From Mumia xiangluensis (GTDB lineage: Bacteria; Actinomycetota; Actinomycetes; Propionibacteriales; Nocardioidaceae), in the NCBI RefSeq assembly GCF_010994095.1, contig NZ_WJYO01000007.1, forward strand, positions 62,001 to 126,000: 64,000 bases of DNA. The letters are read 5' to 3'. Shown here piece by piece: positions 16,202 through 24,416 of this stretch. The notes beneath the pieces were generated by a model that saw only the letters and a list, made by a program, of their open reading frames with translations, ran no database searches and was not told the DNA's origin. The position numbers and the translations under genes are program-made. How positions within the stretch are numbered: the stretch's first letter is position 1; each line of letters begins with the position of its first letter.

Positions 16202-17245
16202 TCAATCGGATGCGAACAGCGGCTCACCGTCAAAATCCATATCAACGAGACCGCCCATCGGCTTGATGTTGAGCAGGTCCGGCTCGGGCAGATTGACAGG
16301 GACGTATCGCTCGTCTTCGGGGTGGTGGAAGACGTACTCCCTTGCCGATTCCGCCGTGTGCGTGTTGAAAAACTTCTCCATTGCTGTGGTCCCGGACTGG
16401 ATTCGGTCGATCCGTCCGGCAAGCACCATCTCGCGGAATTGCTGGACACGCGGATCTCCCGCTCCGACACCTTCCAACATCGCCATGGGATCACTCATGA
16501 GCAGCCCCAGCTTGCGAGTGAGCGGGAAGGTGACGCCCCATGCCGTCGCGAAGCCGACTCCTTCCCATGGCTCGTCGTCCGGTCGGCGCACCAGGCTGAC
16601 TGGAGCATCCGATGTGATGAGGGAGCGTCGGTCGAAGCGAACGAGTGTCCAGGGACGGGTCGCAAGGTAGGGCGTCAACTCGATTGCGGTCTCGACCGTG
16701 TTCTGGATGTGAGCCAGGTTGGAGAATCCGATCGGCGGTCCACCGGGCTGGGTGGCCTCGTCCCAGATTCGATCCTCTTGCTCGGACGTCGGATCGAACC
16801 CAAGGTTGTTTTGGATCCAAGTACCGACGTTTTTGCGACCACCGACACCTACCTCCAGCCGAACCACGGTCGCGCGGAGGTGCTCGATTGTCCTCCGGGT
16901 ATCTGGCCCGCGCACGCTTTGCAAGGCCGTGTAGTGGGCAAAGGCCCACCTGTTCTCCTCGGAGGGAGGAAACTCGCCGTTGGCAAAGCCCCTGATGATA
17001 CTGAGGGCCTGGCCCTCGACTTCACTAAGCACCTTCTCGAACGCGTCTGGCTCCTCGAACTCGCCGACCGTGTGGAAGTGGTTCTGCGCAGCCACGTTCT
17101 TCACTCTGGGCGTGTATGGCGGTCGGGAGCAGTCAAGGGGCACGACCCTGATGCGCTCCTGGCTCGTCGCGAATCCCCGAAGGTACCCCTGCGGCACATA
17201 GTGATGGAGCTTCGCAGTGCTCTTCTTGCCGGTCATGCGCACCAT
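16202..17245 (-). CDS. DUF4238 domain-containing protein
   Basis: 347 residues. The N-terminal HHYVPQGYLRGFA motif (about residues 14-26) is the defining start of DUF4238. Further on are SLITSDAPVSLV, LGLLMSDPMAML and a C-terminal region with conserved acidic and aromatic residues, at the usual family length. The biochemical function of the family is unknown; members are often found alone in genomic islands. Two candidate starts (residues 1 and 4) are nearly equivalent. It is intact amid IS debris, suggesting it is still under selection. Confidence 0.82.
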   Translation of the reverse strand: MVRMTGKKSTAKLHHYVPQGYLRGFATSQERIRVVPLDCSRPPYTPRVKNVAAQNHFHTVGEFEEPDAFEKVLSEVEGQALSIIRGFANGEFPPSEENRWAFAHYTALQSVRGPDTRRTIEHLRATVVRLEVGVGGRKNVGTWIQNNLGFDPTSEQEDRIWDEATQPGGPPIGFSNLAHIQNTVETAIELTPYLATRPWTLVRFDRRSLITSDAPVSLVRRPDDEPWEGVGFATAWGVTFPLTRKLGLLMSDPMAMLEGVGAGDPRVQQFREMVLAGRIDRIQSGTTAMEKFFNTHTAESAREYVFHHPEDERYVPVNLPEPDLLNIKPMGGLVDMDFDGEPLFASD

Positions 17246-17409
17246 CTAGGCGCTCGCACTTGAATCGCGCTCACCACTGCAACTCCCCCTACGTCGCGCA
17301 TCTGCGCACCTCTTCGATTTCGACTGGTGACCCCTCGTCACGACGACAGTCTTGCTGACGAGACCGACTGGTAAGGCTACGAGCGAAAAGAACCGCTCTT
17401 CACAGTCCT

Positions 17410-17646
17410 GTGCAAGACGACAGATCGACCACCTACACCTTGAACCACCCCGGCGTGTCCGGGGAGCTGTGGACACACCAATCCTGGGTTACTCAGACGC
17501 CCCTGGCCCTATCAACCCCTCACCTTTGCTGGTGGAGCGGGTCCGCTACGAAGCAGCTCGCCCAGATCGACGACGATGGACACCTTTCTATCCACGCTGG
17601 CCCAGAGTTCAGCGAGCCGCTCAACGCCTTTGCCGAGCCCGAGTAA
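17410..17646 (+). CDS. Possible small protein
   Basis: 78 residues, Trp- and His-rich, ending IHAGPEFSEPLNAFAEPE. Codon third positions are GC-rich enough to be coding, but no family or clear ribosome site is seen. The flanking DNA (17246-17409 and 17647-17798) holds nothing recognisable. Confidence 0.3.
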   Translation: MQDDRSTTYTLNHPGVSGELWTHQSWVTQTPLALSTPHLCWWSGSATKQLAQIDDDGHLSIHAGPEFSEPLNAFAEPE

Positions 17647-17798
17647 CCGGCCGCGGGACGGCCGACCTGCCCCACTCCGCCGCGTTCGACCACGATCTTT
17701 GGGTAGGGGAGCCGAGACGGTGGGCCTTCGGCGGGACGCGAAGCGGGGCTCGTAGTAGTCCCACAAGAGTTCACCGGCGAACCTGGCAGGCTTCTTCC

Positions 17799-18104
17799 GT
17801 GGACTACGAAATTCTCGCTGAACGAGCCCGAGCAGCCCTGATCACTGCCGCGATGCGGCGCAGCACCCTCACCTACGGCGAGCTCGCCCGCGCCATCGAC
17901 TTCGACCCCGACGTCCCTGTGGGTCACCATATGAACCGAATACTTGACCTCGTCAGTCAAGAATGCATCGATCGGAGTGAGCCATCACTGGCGCCGCTGG
18001 TCGTCAACGAACGCACGGGAGAGCCAGGCAAGGGCTACCGCGACGGCGGGGAACCCTGGCATAAGTCGGTGCGACGATGCTTTCACGCGTGGCCGCCTGT
18101 CTGA
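17799..18104 (+). CDS. Hypothetical protein, last gene of the island
   Basis: 101 residues from GTG 17799; the upstream open frame has no protein character. It contains RSTLTYGELARAIDFDP, then PLVVNERTGEPGKGYRD. This pattern, a short helical N-terminus then a (L/V)VVN-x(4)-G-x-PG-x-G-(F/Y) motif, is familiar from small actinobacterial hypothetical proteins of unknown role. It lies 240 bp before the att-like tRNA fragment. Confidence 0.55.
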   Translation: MDYEILAERARAALITAAMRRSTLTYGELARAIDFDPDVPVGHHMNRILDLVSQECIDRSEPSLAPLVVNERTGEPGKGYRDGGEPWHKSVRRCFHAWPPV

Positions 18105-18345
18105 CTCCGACTTGGCGCGCCGTCTCGCCAAACCACTCGACGGAGCCCCGCGCGCCAAGTTGCCAGCGCGGGACGCGTGTGGCACCAAAGGATGGCCTCC
18201 GGTTTATGCTCCCTCTTTCAACGCGAAACGGCCCGAATCAGCGAGCACGCGCCAGACACCCGAGCGAGCATCGCCGCAGGTCAGGGCACATTTCCGAGCA
18301 CTCCCCCGCACCCGCGAGAACTCCCGTCCGCTTCTCACTGGGTTC

Positions 18346-18371
18346 GGGTTCGAGTCCCTGATGGCGCACCA
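18346..18371 (+). other. tRNA 3'-end fragment, probable attR of an integrated element
   Basis: GGGTTCGAGTCCCTG followed by ATGGCGCACCA has the T-loop (TTCGAGT), the 3' acceptor strand, a discriminator A and CCA of a tRNA. The 5' half is missing: no GCGCCAT acceptor strand or anticodon arm lies upstream. The T-stem pairs only in its three inner positions, because the two bases to the left no longer match. That is what remains when an element integrates at a tRNA 3' end: the intact tRNA stays at attL (left of this window) and only the identity core is copied at attR. Confidence 0.68.
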
Positions 18372-18375
18372 TCCA

Positions 18376-18410
18376 CGAAGGCCAGGCATCGCGATGATGC
18401 CTGGCCTTCG
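18376..18410. terminator. Strong hairpin behind the tRNA fragment
   Basis: Perfect 15-bp arms (CGAAGGCCAGGCATC and complement) around a GCGAT loop, 4 bp after the CCA. It is placed as the native terminator of the original tRNA gene, supporting the view that chromosome begins here. Confidence 0.8.
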
Positions 18411-18472
18411 TCGTACGTCCGCTGGTTGAGCGAGCCGATACCGCCGCTGGCACGACGGAACCGCTCGTGGTT

Positions 18473-18961
18473 TCACGCTTGCTGCTGGGCGCGGACGGTT
18501 GCACGGTCGCGACTGGTCGCGATGGTCGCCGAGGGCGAGGTGCGGGGCCAGGTCCAGGCGTACCGAATGATGAGGGCGAGAAGGATCAACTCCAGTACGA
18601 CGCCAAGGCCGTAAAACCACAGCCAGGACTCGCCCGCCACGTTGAATGCCGTGACGGGGACGTAGACCGCGGCCACGACGAGGTTCGTGATGCGGTTGAC
18701 CCGGGCGGGCAGCGTCACCGACAGCACGACCATGAAGATCGGGATGGCCATCAGGGTCAGCGCCGCGGTCGAGAAGGTCTGGGAGAGGTCGAACTCGAAG
18801 ACCCGGCCGTCGAGGATGTCCTCGATGACGCCGGGCGTGAAGAAGTTGAGAATGTCCACGTAGGCGTACAGGAACATCAAGCTTGTCCACGCTGCGGCGA
18901 GCTTGGCTCTCACCGGGACCGGCTGGTCTTCCAGGGTGGTGGTGGGTTGACGTGTGCTCAT
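18473..18961 (-). CDS. DUF6326-type membrane protein
   Basis: 162 residues from ATG 18961, with CGGAG 5-6 nt upstream. Four hydrophobic segments are seen, starting LMFLYAYVDILNFFTPG, then ALTLMAIPIFMVVLSVTLP, then NLVVAAVYVPVTAFNV, then LGVVLELILLALIIRYAW. The first segment with Tyr-Val-Asp-x-Leu is typical of DUF6326 proteins. Function unknown. First chromosomal gene after the island. Confidence 0.72.
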   Translation of the reverse strand: MSTRQPTTTLEDQPVPVRAKLAAAWTSLMFLYAYVDILNFFTPGVIEDILDGRVFEFDLSQTFSTAALTLMAIPIFMVVLSVTLPARVNRITNLVVAAVYVPVTAFNVAGESWLWFYGLGVVLELILLALIIRYAWTWPRTSPSATIATSRDRATVRAQQQA

Positions 18962-19124
18962 CATGGGCTCCGTTGTCGTGGTGAGGATCGGTAGGTCCAC
19001 GATCACTGAGCCCGGCGGCGGGGCACATCGGCCCGGAGGCCGGACCTCGCCTGGCCGATGGAATGGTCTCGCTCTCGTTCTTTCGGCGGGTACGCCGAGG
19101 CGCGCCGATCCCTAGGCTGGGGCC

Positions 19125-20264
19125 GTGGTCACCTTCCGGCGCTCCCTCTGGCATGAGCCGCGGCCTGCCGACGCCCCACCCATCGGTCGTCTCGACTGGC
19201 TGCTGGTGGGCGTGTTCGCGGCGGCTGCCTTGATCGAGGGCATCGTTCGTCCGGACTTGGCCTGGCGCCCCCTGGTGACGGTGCTCGCCCTCGCCGTGAT
19301 GCCTGTCCTGCTCTGGCGGCGGAGCCACCCCTTGCTGGCCGCCCTGGTCGGGTGGGCGGCCGTCGGGCTGCTCTCGATCCTCCAGCTGACTGCGGACGCC
19401 GGGGACCTCGGCCTCTACTCCATGATGGCCGTCCTGATCCTGCTCTACTCCCTCGTGCGGTGGGGCTCGGGACCGGAGGTAGTCCTGGGGACGGCGTTCG
19501 TGACAGTCGTCGTCGCGCTCGGGATGTACGCGTCCGCCGCGGGCTGGGCCGACATCTTCGGCGGGACCGTCCTCCTGCTGTTGTTCGTCGCCCTCGCGGC
19601 GGTGTTCCGATACCGCGCGGACCTCTGGCATCGCCAACAGCGGGAGATCCGCAATCAGGAGCGGGTCGCGCTGGCGCGCGAGCTGCACGACATCGTGGCC
19701 CACCACGTCTCGGCCATCGCGGTGCAGGCGCAGGCCGGTGGAGTGGTCGCCGGCATCCAGCCTGAGAAGGCTGCCGAGATCCTGGCCGCGATCGAGTCTG
19801 AAGCGACGCGAACCCTGGCGGAGATGAGATCCATGGTGCGGGTGCTGCGCGAGGAGGAAACCGTGTCCTACTCACCGCCGCTTGGCGTCGCGGACCTGCC
19901 TGCCCTGGCGCGCGCTGACGCGACACCCACCGTCGAGGTCTCGCTGGACGGTTCGTTGACTCACTTGGCACGACCCGTAGACGCCGCGCTCTACCGGCTC
20001 GCGCAGGAGTCGCTGACCAACGCCGTACGGCATGCCCCGGGCGCGACCCGCGTCGGGATCGACGTACGCCGGGAGGGCGACGCCGTCAGGCTGCGTGTCA
20101 GCGACGACGGACTGACCGAGCCGGGGTCAGCCCCGGAGCCTGGGTTTGGCCTGCTGGGCATGGCCGAACGCGCCCAGCTCCTCGGCGGATCGCTCTCCGC
20201 GGGGCCGGCGCCCGAGGGTGGCTGGGTGGTCGAGGCCGTCCTGCCGGTGGAGGCGCTGGCATGA
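19125..20264 (+). CDS. Sensor histidine kinase, NarL/LuxR-type
   Basis: 379 residues from GTG 19125. Several N-terminal membrane helices (LLVGVFAAAALIEGIV to LLLLFVALAAVFRY) precede a HisKA_3 dimerisation domain with the phosphoacceptor His in ALARELHDIVAHH, then a HATPase domain (ESLTNAVRHAPGA, then GFGLLGMAERAQLLGG). No large extracellular sensor loop, so it probably senses a membrane signal. Overlaps the response regulator by 4 bp. Confidence 0.92.
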   Translation: MVTFRRSLWHEPRPADAPPIGRLDWLLVGVFAAAALIEGIVRPDLAWRPLVTVLALAVMPVLLWRRSHPLLAALVGWAAVGLLSILQLTADAGDLGLYSMMAVLILLYSLVRWGSGPEVVLGTAFVTVVVALGMYASAAGWADIFGGTVLLLLFVALAAVFRYRADLWHRQQREIRNQERVALARELHDIVAHHVSAIAVQAQAGGVVAGIQPEKAAEILAAIESEATRTLAEMRSMVRVLREEETVSYSPPLGVADLPALARADATPTVEVSLDGSLTHLARPVDAALYRLAQESLTNAVRHAPGATRVGIDVRREGDAVRLRVSDDGLTEPGSAPEPGFGLLGMAERAQLLGGSLSAGPAPEGGWVVEAVLPVEALA

Positions 20265-20917
20265 GCATCCGAATCGTCGTAGCCGACGACCAGGACCTGG
20301 TCCGGACCGGGCTGGTGATGATCCTCGGCGCACAACCCGACCTCGAGGTCGTCGGGGAGGCAGCAGACGGGCTCGCGGCGCTCGACCTGGCCACCCGGCT
20401 GCGTCCCGATGTCCTCCTCGTCGACATCCGTATGCCCGGGCTCGACGGCGTCGAGGTGACGCGGCGCCTCGCCGGGCCAGACGTGGAGGACCCGATGGCG
20501 GTCGTCGTGATCACCACCTTTGATCTCGACGAGTACGTCCTCGGCGCCCTCCGCGCCGGCGCCCGCGGCTTCCTGCTCAAAGACGCCGGCCCGGAGCTCC
20601 TCGTGCAGGCCATCCACGCGGCGGCCAACGGGGACGCGCTGATCGCCCCCAACATCACCCGCCGGCTGCTCGCGACCTTCGCCGACCAGGCGCCGGTGGC
20701 ACCGGTCCAGCCCACCGACCCGCTCACCGAGCGCGAGGAGGAGGTGCTCGCGCTGGTAGCCCGAGGCCGCACCAACGCCGAGATCGCCACCGAGCTCTTC
20801 GTCGGCCTCAGCACGGTCAAGACCCACGTCGCATCGTTGATGACCAAGCTCGGCACCCGCAACCGCGTCGAGATCGCGATGTGGGCCTACGACACGAGAC
20901 GCGTCAGGGCCGATTAG
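20261..20917 (+). CDS. LuxR-type response regulator
   Basis: 218 residues. Receiver domain with phosphoacceptor Asp55 (LLVDIRMPG), acidic pocket VVADDQD, and Lys in GFLLKDAG. C-terminal LuxR helix-turn-helix: LTEREEEVLALVARGRTN, then LSTVKTHVASLMTKL. Coupled by ATGA overlap to the kinase at 19125. The targets are not evident in the window. Confidence 0.93.
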   Translation: MSIRIVVADDQDLVRTGLVMILGAQPDLEVVGEAADGLAALDLATRLRPDVLLVDIRMPGLDGVEVTRRLAGPDVEDPMAVVVITTFDLDEYVLGALRAGARGFLLKDAGPELLVQAIHAAANGDALIAPNITRRLLATFADQAPVAPVQPTDPLTEREEEVLALVARGRTNAEIATELFVGLSTVKTHVASLMTKLGTRNRVEIAMWAYDTRRVRAD

Positions 20918-21002
20918 AGGGTGCAGATCGCAGCGTAGGCCGTGGGGTTCGCCCTGCTGCCCGCGCCAGGTGCCCAGCGCGGGGAGCAGGACGGCGGTCG
21001 TT

Positions 21003-21404
21003 TCAGGCGACTGCGGTTCCTTCGAGCTCGATCATCTGGCCGGGGATCGCGAGGCGTGTCACCCCGAGCATGGTGGTGGTTGGTGTGACTCGGGCGGCTC
21101 CCAGCCGCGATGCCAGCACGCCGTAGTGCTGGAAGAGCAGGTCGACGTCGGTGGTGTAGACGGTGAGCCGGACGAGGTTGGCCAACGACATCCCCGCCGC
21201 GGCTAGGACAGCCTCCAGATTGTCCAGGCTCAACGCCACCTGCGCCGCCATGTCTCCCTCGTGTTGGGGCGTACCGTCGGCACCCATCGCGGTCTGCCCA
21301 GAGCAGTACAGGGTCCGCGGGTGGCCGGTGACGACCTCTCCTTGGTTGAACCCCATCTCCAGCGACCACGTCACCGGATTGACGGCCGTTCGTTCGATTC
21401 CCAC
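21003..21404 (-). CDS. RidA family protein
   Basis: 133 residues with the YjgF/YER057c/UK114 fold: GHPRTLYCSGQTAM, then NLEAVLAAAGMSLANLVRLTVY, then TMLGVTRLAIPGQMIELEGTAV. Members hydrolyse reactive enamine/imine intermediates; canonical RidA has a key Arg before the C-terminus, where this sequence has TRLAIPG. Divergent from a WYL regulator with an operator-like palindrome between, so it is probably that regulator's target. Confidence 0.88.
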   Translation of the reverse strand: MGIERTAVNPVTWSLEMGFNQGEVVTGHPRTLYCSGQTAMGADGTPQHEGDMAAQVALSLDNLEAVLAAAGMSLANLVRLTVYTTDVDLLFQHYGVLASRLGAARVTPTTTMLGVTRLAIPGQMIELEGTAVA

Positions 21405-21492
21405 ATCAGCTCCATTCTGATCTTGTCGGGCATGTCCCCGATTGCGCGAGCGCCGCTAGTTCGGCGTCGCCTTGAACCCTGCCGTTGAATCA

Positions 21493-21507
21493 CGACACCT
21501 TGTGTCG
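21493..21507. promoter_or_regulatory. Operator-like palindrome between ridA-like gene and WYL regulator
   Basis: A perfect inverted repeat, CGACAC-CTT-GTGTCG, 23 bp before the WYL regulator start and 89 bp before the RidA gene. Position and symmetry suggest an autoregulatory site that also controls the divergent gene. Confidence 0.55.
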
Positions 21508-21530
21508 GGTATTCGGTAGCGTGTCGCCTT

Positions 21531-22502
21531 GTGCGGGCTGACCGGCTGGTGTCGTTGGTGCTGCTGCTGCGCCAGCGCGGTCGGCTGACCGCGGATGCGC
21601 TGGCCAGGGAGCTCGAGGTCTCTACCCGCACGGTCCTACGCGACATCGAGGCACTCTCCGCAGCGGGTGTCCCCGTGTACGCCGAACGTGGGCGACACGG
21701 TGGGTTCTCGTTGCTTCCCGGTTTCAGGACCGAACTCACCGGGTTGAACCACAACGAAGCCCTCGCCCTGCTCGCCGCCGGCTCGGGTGCCGGCGACCAG
21801 CTCTTCGGCCTTGGAACGGCTCTCGCCTCAGCTATGCGCAAGGTCGTCGATGCGCTTCCCCAAAGCCACCAGATCGCCGCGAGCAACGCGGCCCAACGCT
21901 TCCTCGTCGACCCCGAGACCGACCTGCTCTCGCGCCGCCTGTCTCGGGATGACATCCCGGACGCCACCCTGAGCATCGTTCGCGGTGGCGTCCTCGCCGG
22001 CCACAAGCTGCGCATCCACTACGCGTCCCGGGGCCAGTCGCCGCGGTGGTGCACCGTGGACCCGATCGGTCTGGTGACCGTACGAGACAAGGGTTACCTG
22101 CTGGCCACCGAGTCCGGCACGGACAGGACCATGCGGATATCGCGGATCCGCACCGCTCACGAACTGCCTGAACCCGCAGACCGTCCAGACCAGGTCGACC
22201 TCGAACGTATCTGGGCACAGCGCTGCGCCCAGTTCCTCTCCGAAGGCCACATCCCCGTCCAAGTACGCGTGAACCCGGCGCGTCGAGACCACCTTCTGGA
22301 CATGGCGGAAGCCGTCCGCACCGAGGAACCCGAACCGGACGGCTGGCTACGCCTCGAGCTCACCTTTCAGGACCTCTGGCACGCGGAGTGGGCGCTGTGG
22401 CAGCTCGGCACCGACGCCGAAGCACTCGCGCCATTCGATCTACGTACCTCCCTGCGTACCCGCGCACAGACAGTCGCAGATCGCTACCGAGATCCGGCGT
22501 GA
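21531..22502 (+). CDS. WYL-domain (YafY-type) transcriptional regulator
   Basis: 323 residues from GTG 21531. An N-terminal HTH_11 domain (LTADALARELEVSTRTVLRD, then IEALSAAGVPVYAERG) is followed by a WYL-type central domain (LRIHYASRG, VDPIGLV, GYLLAT) and a C-terminal WCX region (WLRLELTFQDLWHAEWALW). The family senses nucleic acids or small ligands. Likely regulates itself and the RidA gene. Confidence 0.9.
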   Translation: MRADRLVSLVLLLRQRGRLTADALARELEVSTRTVLRDIEALSAAGVPVYAERGRHGGFSLLPGFRTELTGLNHNEALALLAAGSGAGDQLFGLGTALASAMRKVVDALPQSHQIAASNAAQRFLVDPETDLLSRRLSRDDIPDATLSIVRGGVLAGHKLRIHYASRGQSPRWCTVDPIGLVTVRDKGYLLATESGTDRTMRISRIRTAHELPEPADRPDQVDLERIWAQRCAQFLSEGHIPVQVRVNPARRDHLLDMAEAVRTEEPEPDGWLRLELTFQDLWHAEWALWQLGTDAEALAPFDLRTSLRTRAQTVADRYRDPA

Positions 22503-22549
22503 CTCACATCCCCGGCAAAGTCGTCCGCGTCATGAAGGAGCCCACTCCC

Positions 22550-23347
22550 ATGCAAGCCGATCTGCTGCCCGCCGATGGTGCGACGTGGTCGTCGATCACC
22601 ATCGGGGAGTCAGGAGCCACAGTGCTCCACGACCGCGAATCCGCGCGTTACGCGAAGCTCGTACCTGCCGAGCAGGCCGCGGAACTGGCCGGCGAACGGG
22701 ATCGGATCCGCTGGCTGGAACAGACCGGCATCCCTGGTCCGTCGGTGCTCGAGTGGCGACGGACCGACGACGGCGCATGCCTCGTGACGCGCGCTGTGCC
22801 AGGTGTTCCGGCTGCCCAGCTCGATGCAAGCGCGCTCCGGCAGGCCTGGCCCACGATCACGGCTCTCGTGCGCGAGCTGCACAACATCCCGCCGGCGACC
22901 TGCCCCTTCGACCGCGGACTGGCCACGATGATGCCGCTCGCACGTACGACCGTGGCCGCCAACCGCGTCCAGCGGGACTTCTTGCCAGAAGACGTGCAGC
23001 ACGTGCCACCCAGGGCAATCCTCGGCCAGCTAGAAGACGAACTGGCTCGAAATCTCCGCCGTGAAAGCAATGAGCGCGTCGTTTGTCACGGTGATCTCTG
23101 CCTACCGAATATTCTCGTCGACCCCGACACGCTCCGCGCTTCGGGATTGGTCGACCTCGGACGCCTCGGTCGCGCGGACCCCTACGCGGACATCGCCCTG
23201 CTCTTGACCAACGCCCGCGAGTCTTGGCCCGACGAGCTCACGGCCCGCGAAGCAGACCACGGCTTCGCGGAGGGGTACGGCATCGACCTGGACGCCGACC
23301 GTCTCGGCTTCTACCAGTTGCTTGACCCACTGACCTGGCCCCGATGA
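22550..23347 (+). CDS. APH(3'')-like aminoglycoside O-phosphotransferase
   Basis: 265 residues from ATG 22550, chosen because AAGGAG lies 9 nt upstream; an in-frame ATG at 22532 lacks such a site. Kinase motifs: catalytic loop VCHGDLCLPNIL and DFG-equivalent LVDLGRLGRADPYADIALLL, which closely follow the APH(3'') type (streptomycin kinase), as does the length. Chromosomal APH-like genes in soil actinobacteria often have unknown natural substrates, so resistance is not proven. Followed 45 bp later by a VOC protein. Confidence 0.85.
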   Translation: MQADLLPADGATWSSITIGESGATVLHDRESARYAKLVPAEQAAELAGERDRIRWLEQTGIPGPSVLEWRRTDDGACLVTRAVPGVPAAQLDASALRQAWPTITALVRELHNIPPATCPFDRGLATMMPLARTTVAANRVQRDFLPEDVQHVPPRAILGQLEDELARNLRRESNERVVCHGDLCLPNILVDPDTLRASGLVDLGRLGRADPYADIALLLTNARESWPDELTAREADHGFAEGYGIDLDADRLGFYQLLDPLTWPR

Positions 23348-23392
23348 CCTTTAGGGACTCAGGACGTCCAGCGCCTGTGCGAGCATGACGGC

Positions 23393-23728
23393 ATGGACGA
23401 AGAGGTCGTTCCTGTTCTGCACGTGGACGACGCTGAGGTTGCCGTCGCTTGGTACGCACGGCTGGGATTCACCAAGCAGTGGGAGCACCGCTTCGAGCCT
23501 GGATTCCCCGCGTTCGTCGAGGTGGCGCGCGGGCTCGGGATGCGGCTGTTCTTGTCGGAGCACCAGGGCGACGCTCGGCCCGACACCTTGATCTATCTGC
23601 GGGTGCTGGACGTCGACGCAGCCGCATCGGAGTTCGGTGTTCCCGTGGAGGATGCTCCGTGGGCACGTGAGATCGAGCTGCGCGATCCGGACGGGAACCG
23701 GCTTCGAATCGGCACGCCGAAGGAGTGA
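23393..23728 (+). CDS. VOC family protein (glyoxalase/bleomycin-resistance type)
   Basis: 111 residues, a complete small VOC protein: VPVLHVDDAEVAVAWYARLGF at the start, FVEVARGLGMRLFLSEHQ in the middle, IELRDPDGNRLRIG at the end. Close behind the APH gene and on the same strand, so possibly co-transcribed. Bleomycin-type binding proteins and small dioxygenases share this fold; the function is not determined by sequence. Confidence 0.85.
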   Translation: MDEEVVPVLHVDDAEVAVAWYARLGFTKQWEHRFEPGFPAFVEVARGLGMRLFLSEHQGDARPDTLIYLRVLDVDAAASEFGVPVEDAPWAREIELRDPDGNRLRIGTPKE

Positions 23729-23753
23729 CCACAGGCGCCTGGCCGTCGCGTGA

Positions 23754-24416
23754 CTAGCTGGTGACCCGCCGTGCCGCGACCACCAGATTGTCCTGATAGC
23801 CGCCCGATGAACGGACGTACGCCCCCCAGCAGGTCACCAGATGGAGGCGCGGTCTCCCGCCATGGGCGAACACGGCGTCGAGGTCGATCTTGTCCTTGTC
23901 GATCCGCGTGATCGAGGTGACGGCATACCGCACGCGCTCACCACCGGCGACCACGTCGATGCGGTCGCCACGGCGGAGACCTCCGAGCGTTGCCAGTGGC
24001 CCTGGCCCGTCGGCCGCAGTGTCCACGTGCCCCGCGACGACGGTCGAGCCTTCCCGATCCAGGGGCCGACCTCCGTACTTGTACCAGCCGAGCTTCTCCG
24101 GTGATCTCGGTAGCGCCATCGCACCGTCTGGTGCCACGCCCGTGGGTACGACCCTCATCCGCACTCCCAATCGAGGGATGCTCACCCACTCGGGCGATGA
24201 CGCATCGGGCCCGTCAGGTGCGGAGGTGACGACTCGTCCCTGAGTCGCCGCCTGGGGCGGTGAGGTGAGGTCGTCGGGCAGCGTGCTGGATGCGGCGTAG
24301 CCGTCGGCAACCGAGCCGTCATCCCCTGTCCAGGCGACGGCTCCGGCGGCGACGCCGCCCGCGAGGGCGGCCACCAGGATGGTCACCGCCCTGCGGGTGG
24401 TGAGTCGTGTTCTCAC
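23754..24416 (-). CDS. Class F sortase
   Basis: 220 residues from GTG 24416, which overlaps the DUF4397 stop by 4 bp (GTGA) and gives a proper N-terminal signal anchor (RRAVTILVAALAGGVAAGAV). Sortase core: VSIPRLGV, VVAGHVDT with His130, LHLVTCWG with Cys196, GGYQDNLVV. Position 208 is Gln where many class F/E enzymes have a basic or different residue, and Arg202 may supply the catalytic Arg. The single-TM, short form is usual for actinobacterial class F. Paired with a surface DUF4397 protein. Confidence 0.87.
   Translation of the reverse strand: MRTRLTTRRAVTILVAALAGGVAAGAVAWTGDDGSVADGYAASSTLPDDLTSPPQAATQGRVVTSAPDGPDASSPEWVSIPRLGVRMRVVPTGVAPDGAMALPRSPEKLGWYKYGGRPLDREGSTVVAGHVDTAADGPGPLATLGGLRRGDRIDVVAGGERVRYAVTSITRIDKDKIDLDAVFAHGGRPRLHLVTCWGAYVRSSGGYQDNLVVAARRVTS

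Noticed and set aside
18281-18371. Complete tRNA gene
   Set aside because: Only the T-loop, 3' acceptor and CCA are present; no D arm, anticodon arm or 5' acceptor strand can be drawn upstream.
18204-19706. 500-codon minus-strand frame crossing the att site and the start of the kinase
   Set aside because: Histidine/Asp/Arg repeats with no family pattern, overlapping better supported genes on both strands.
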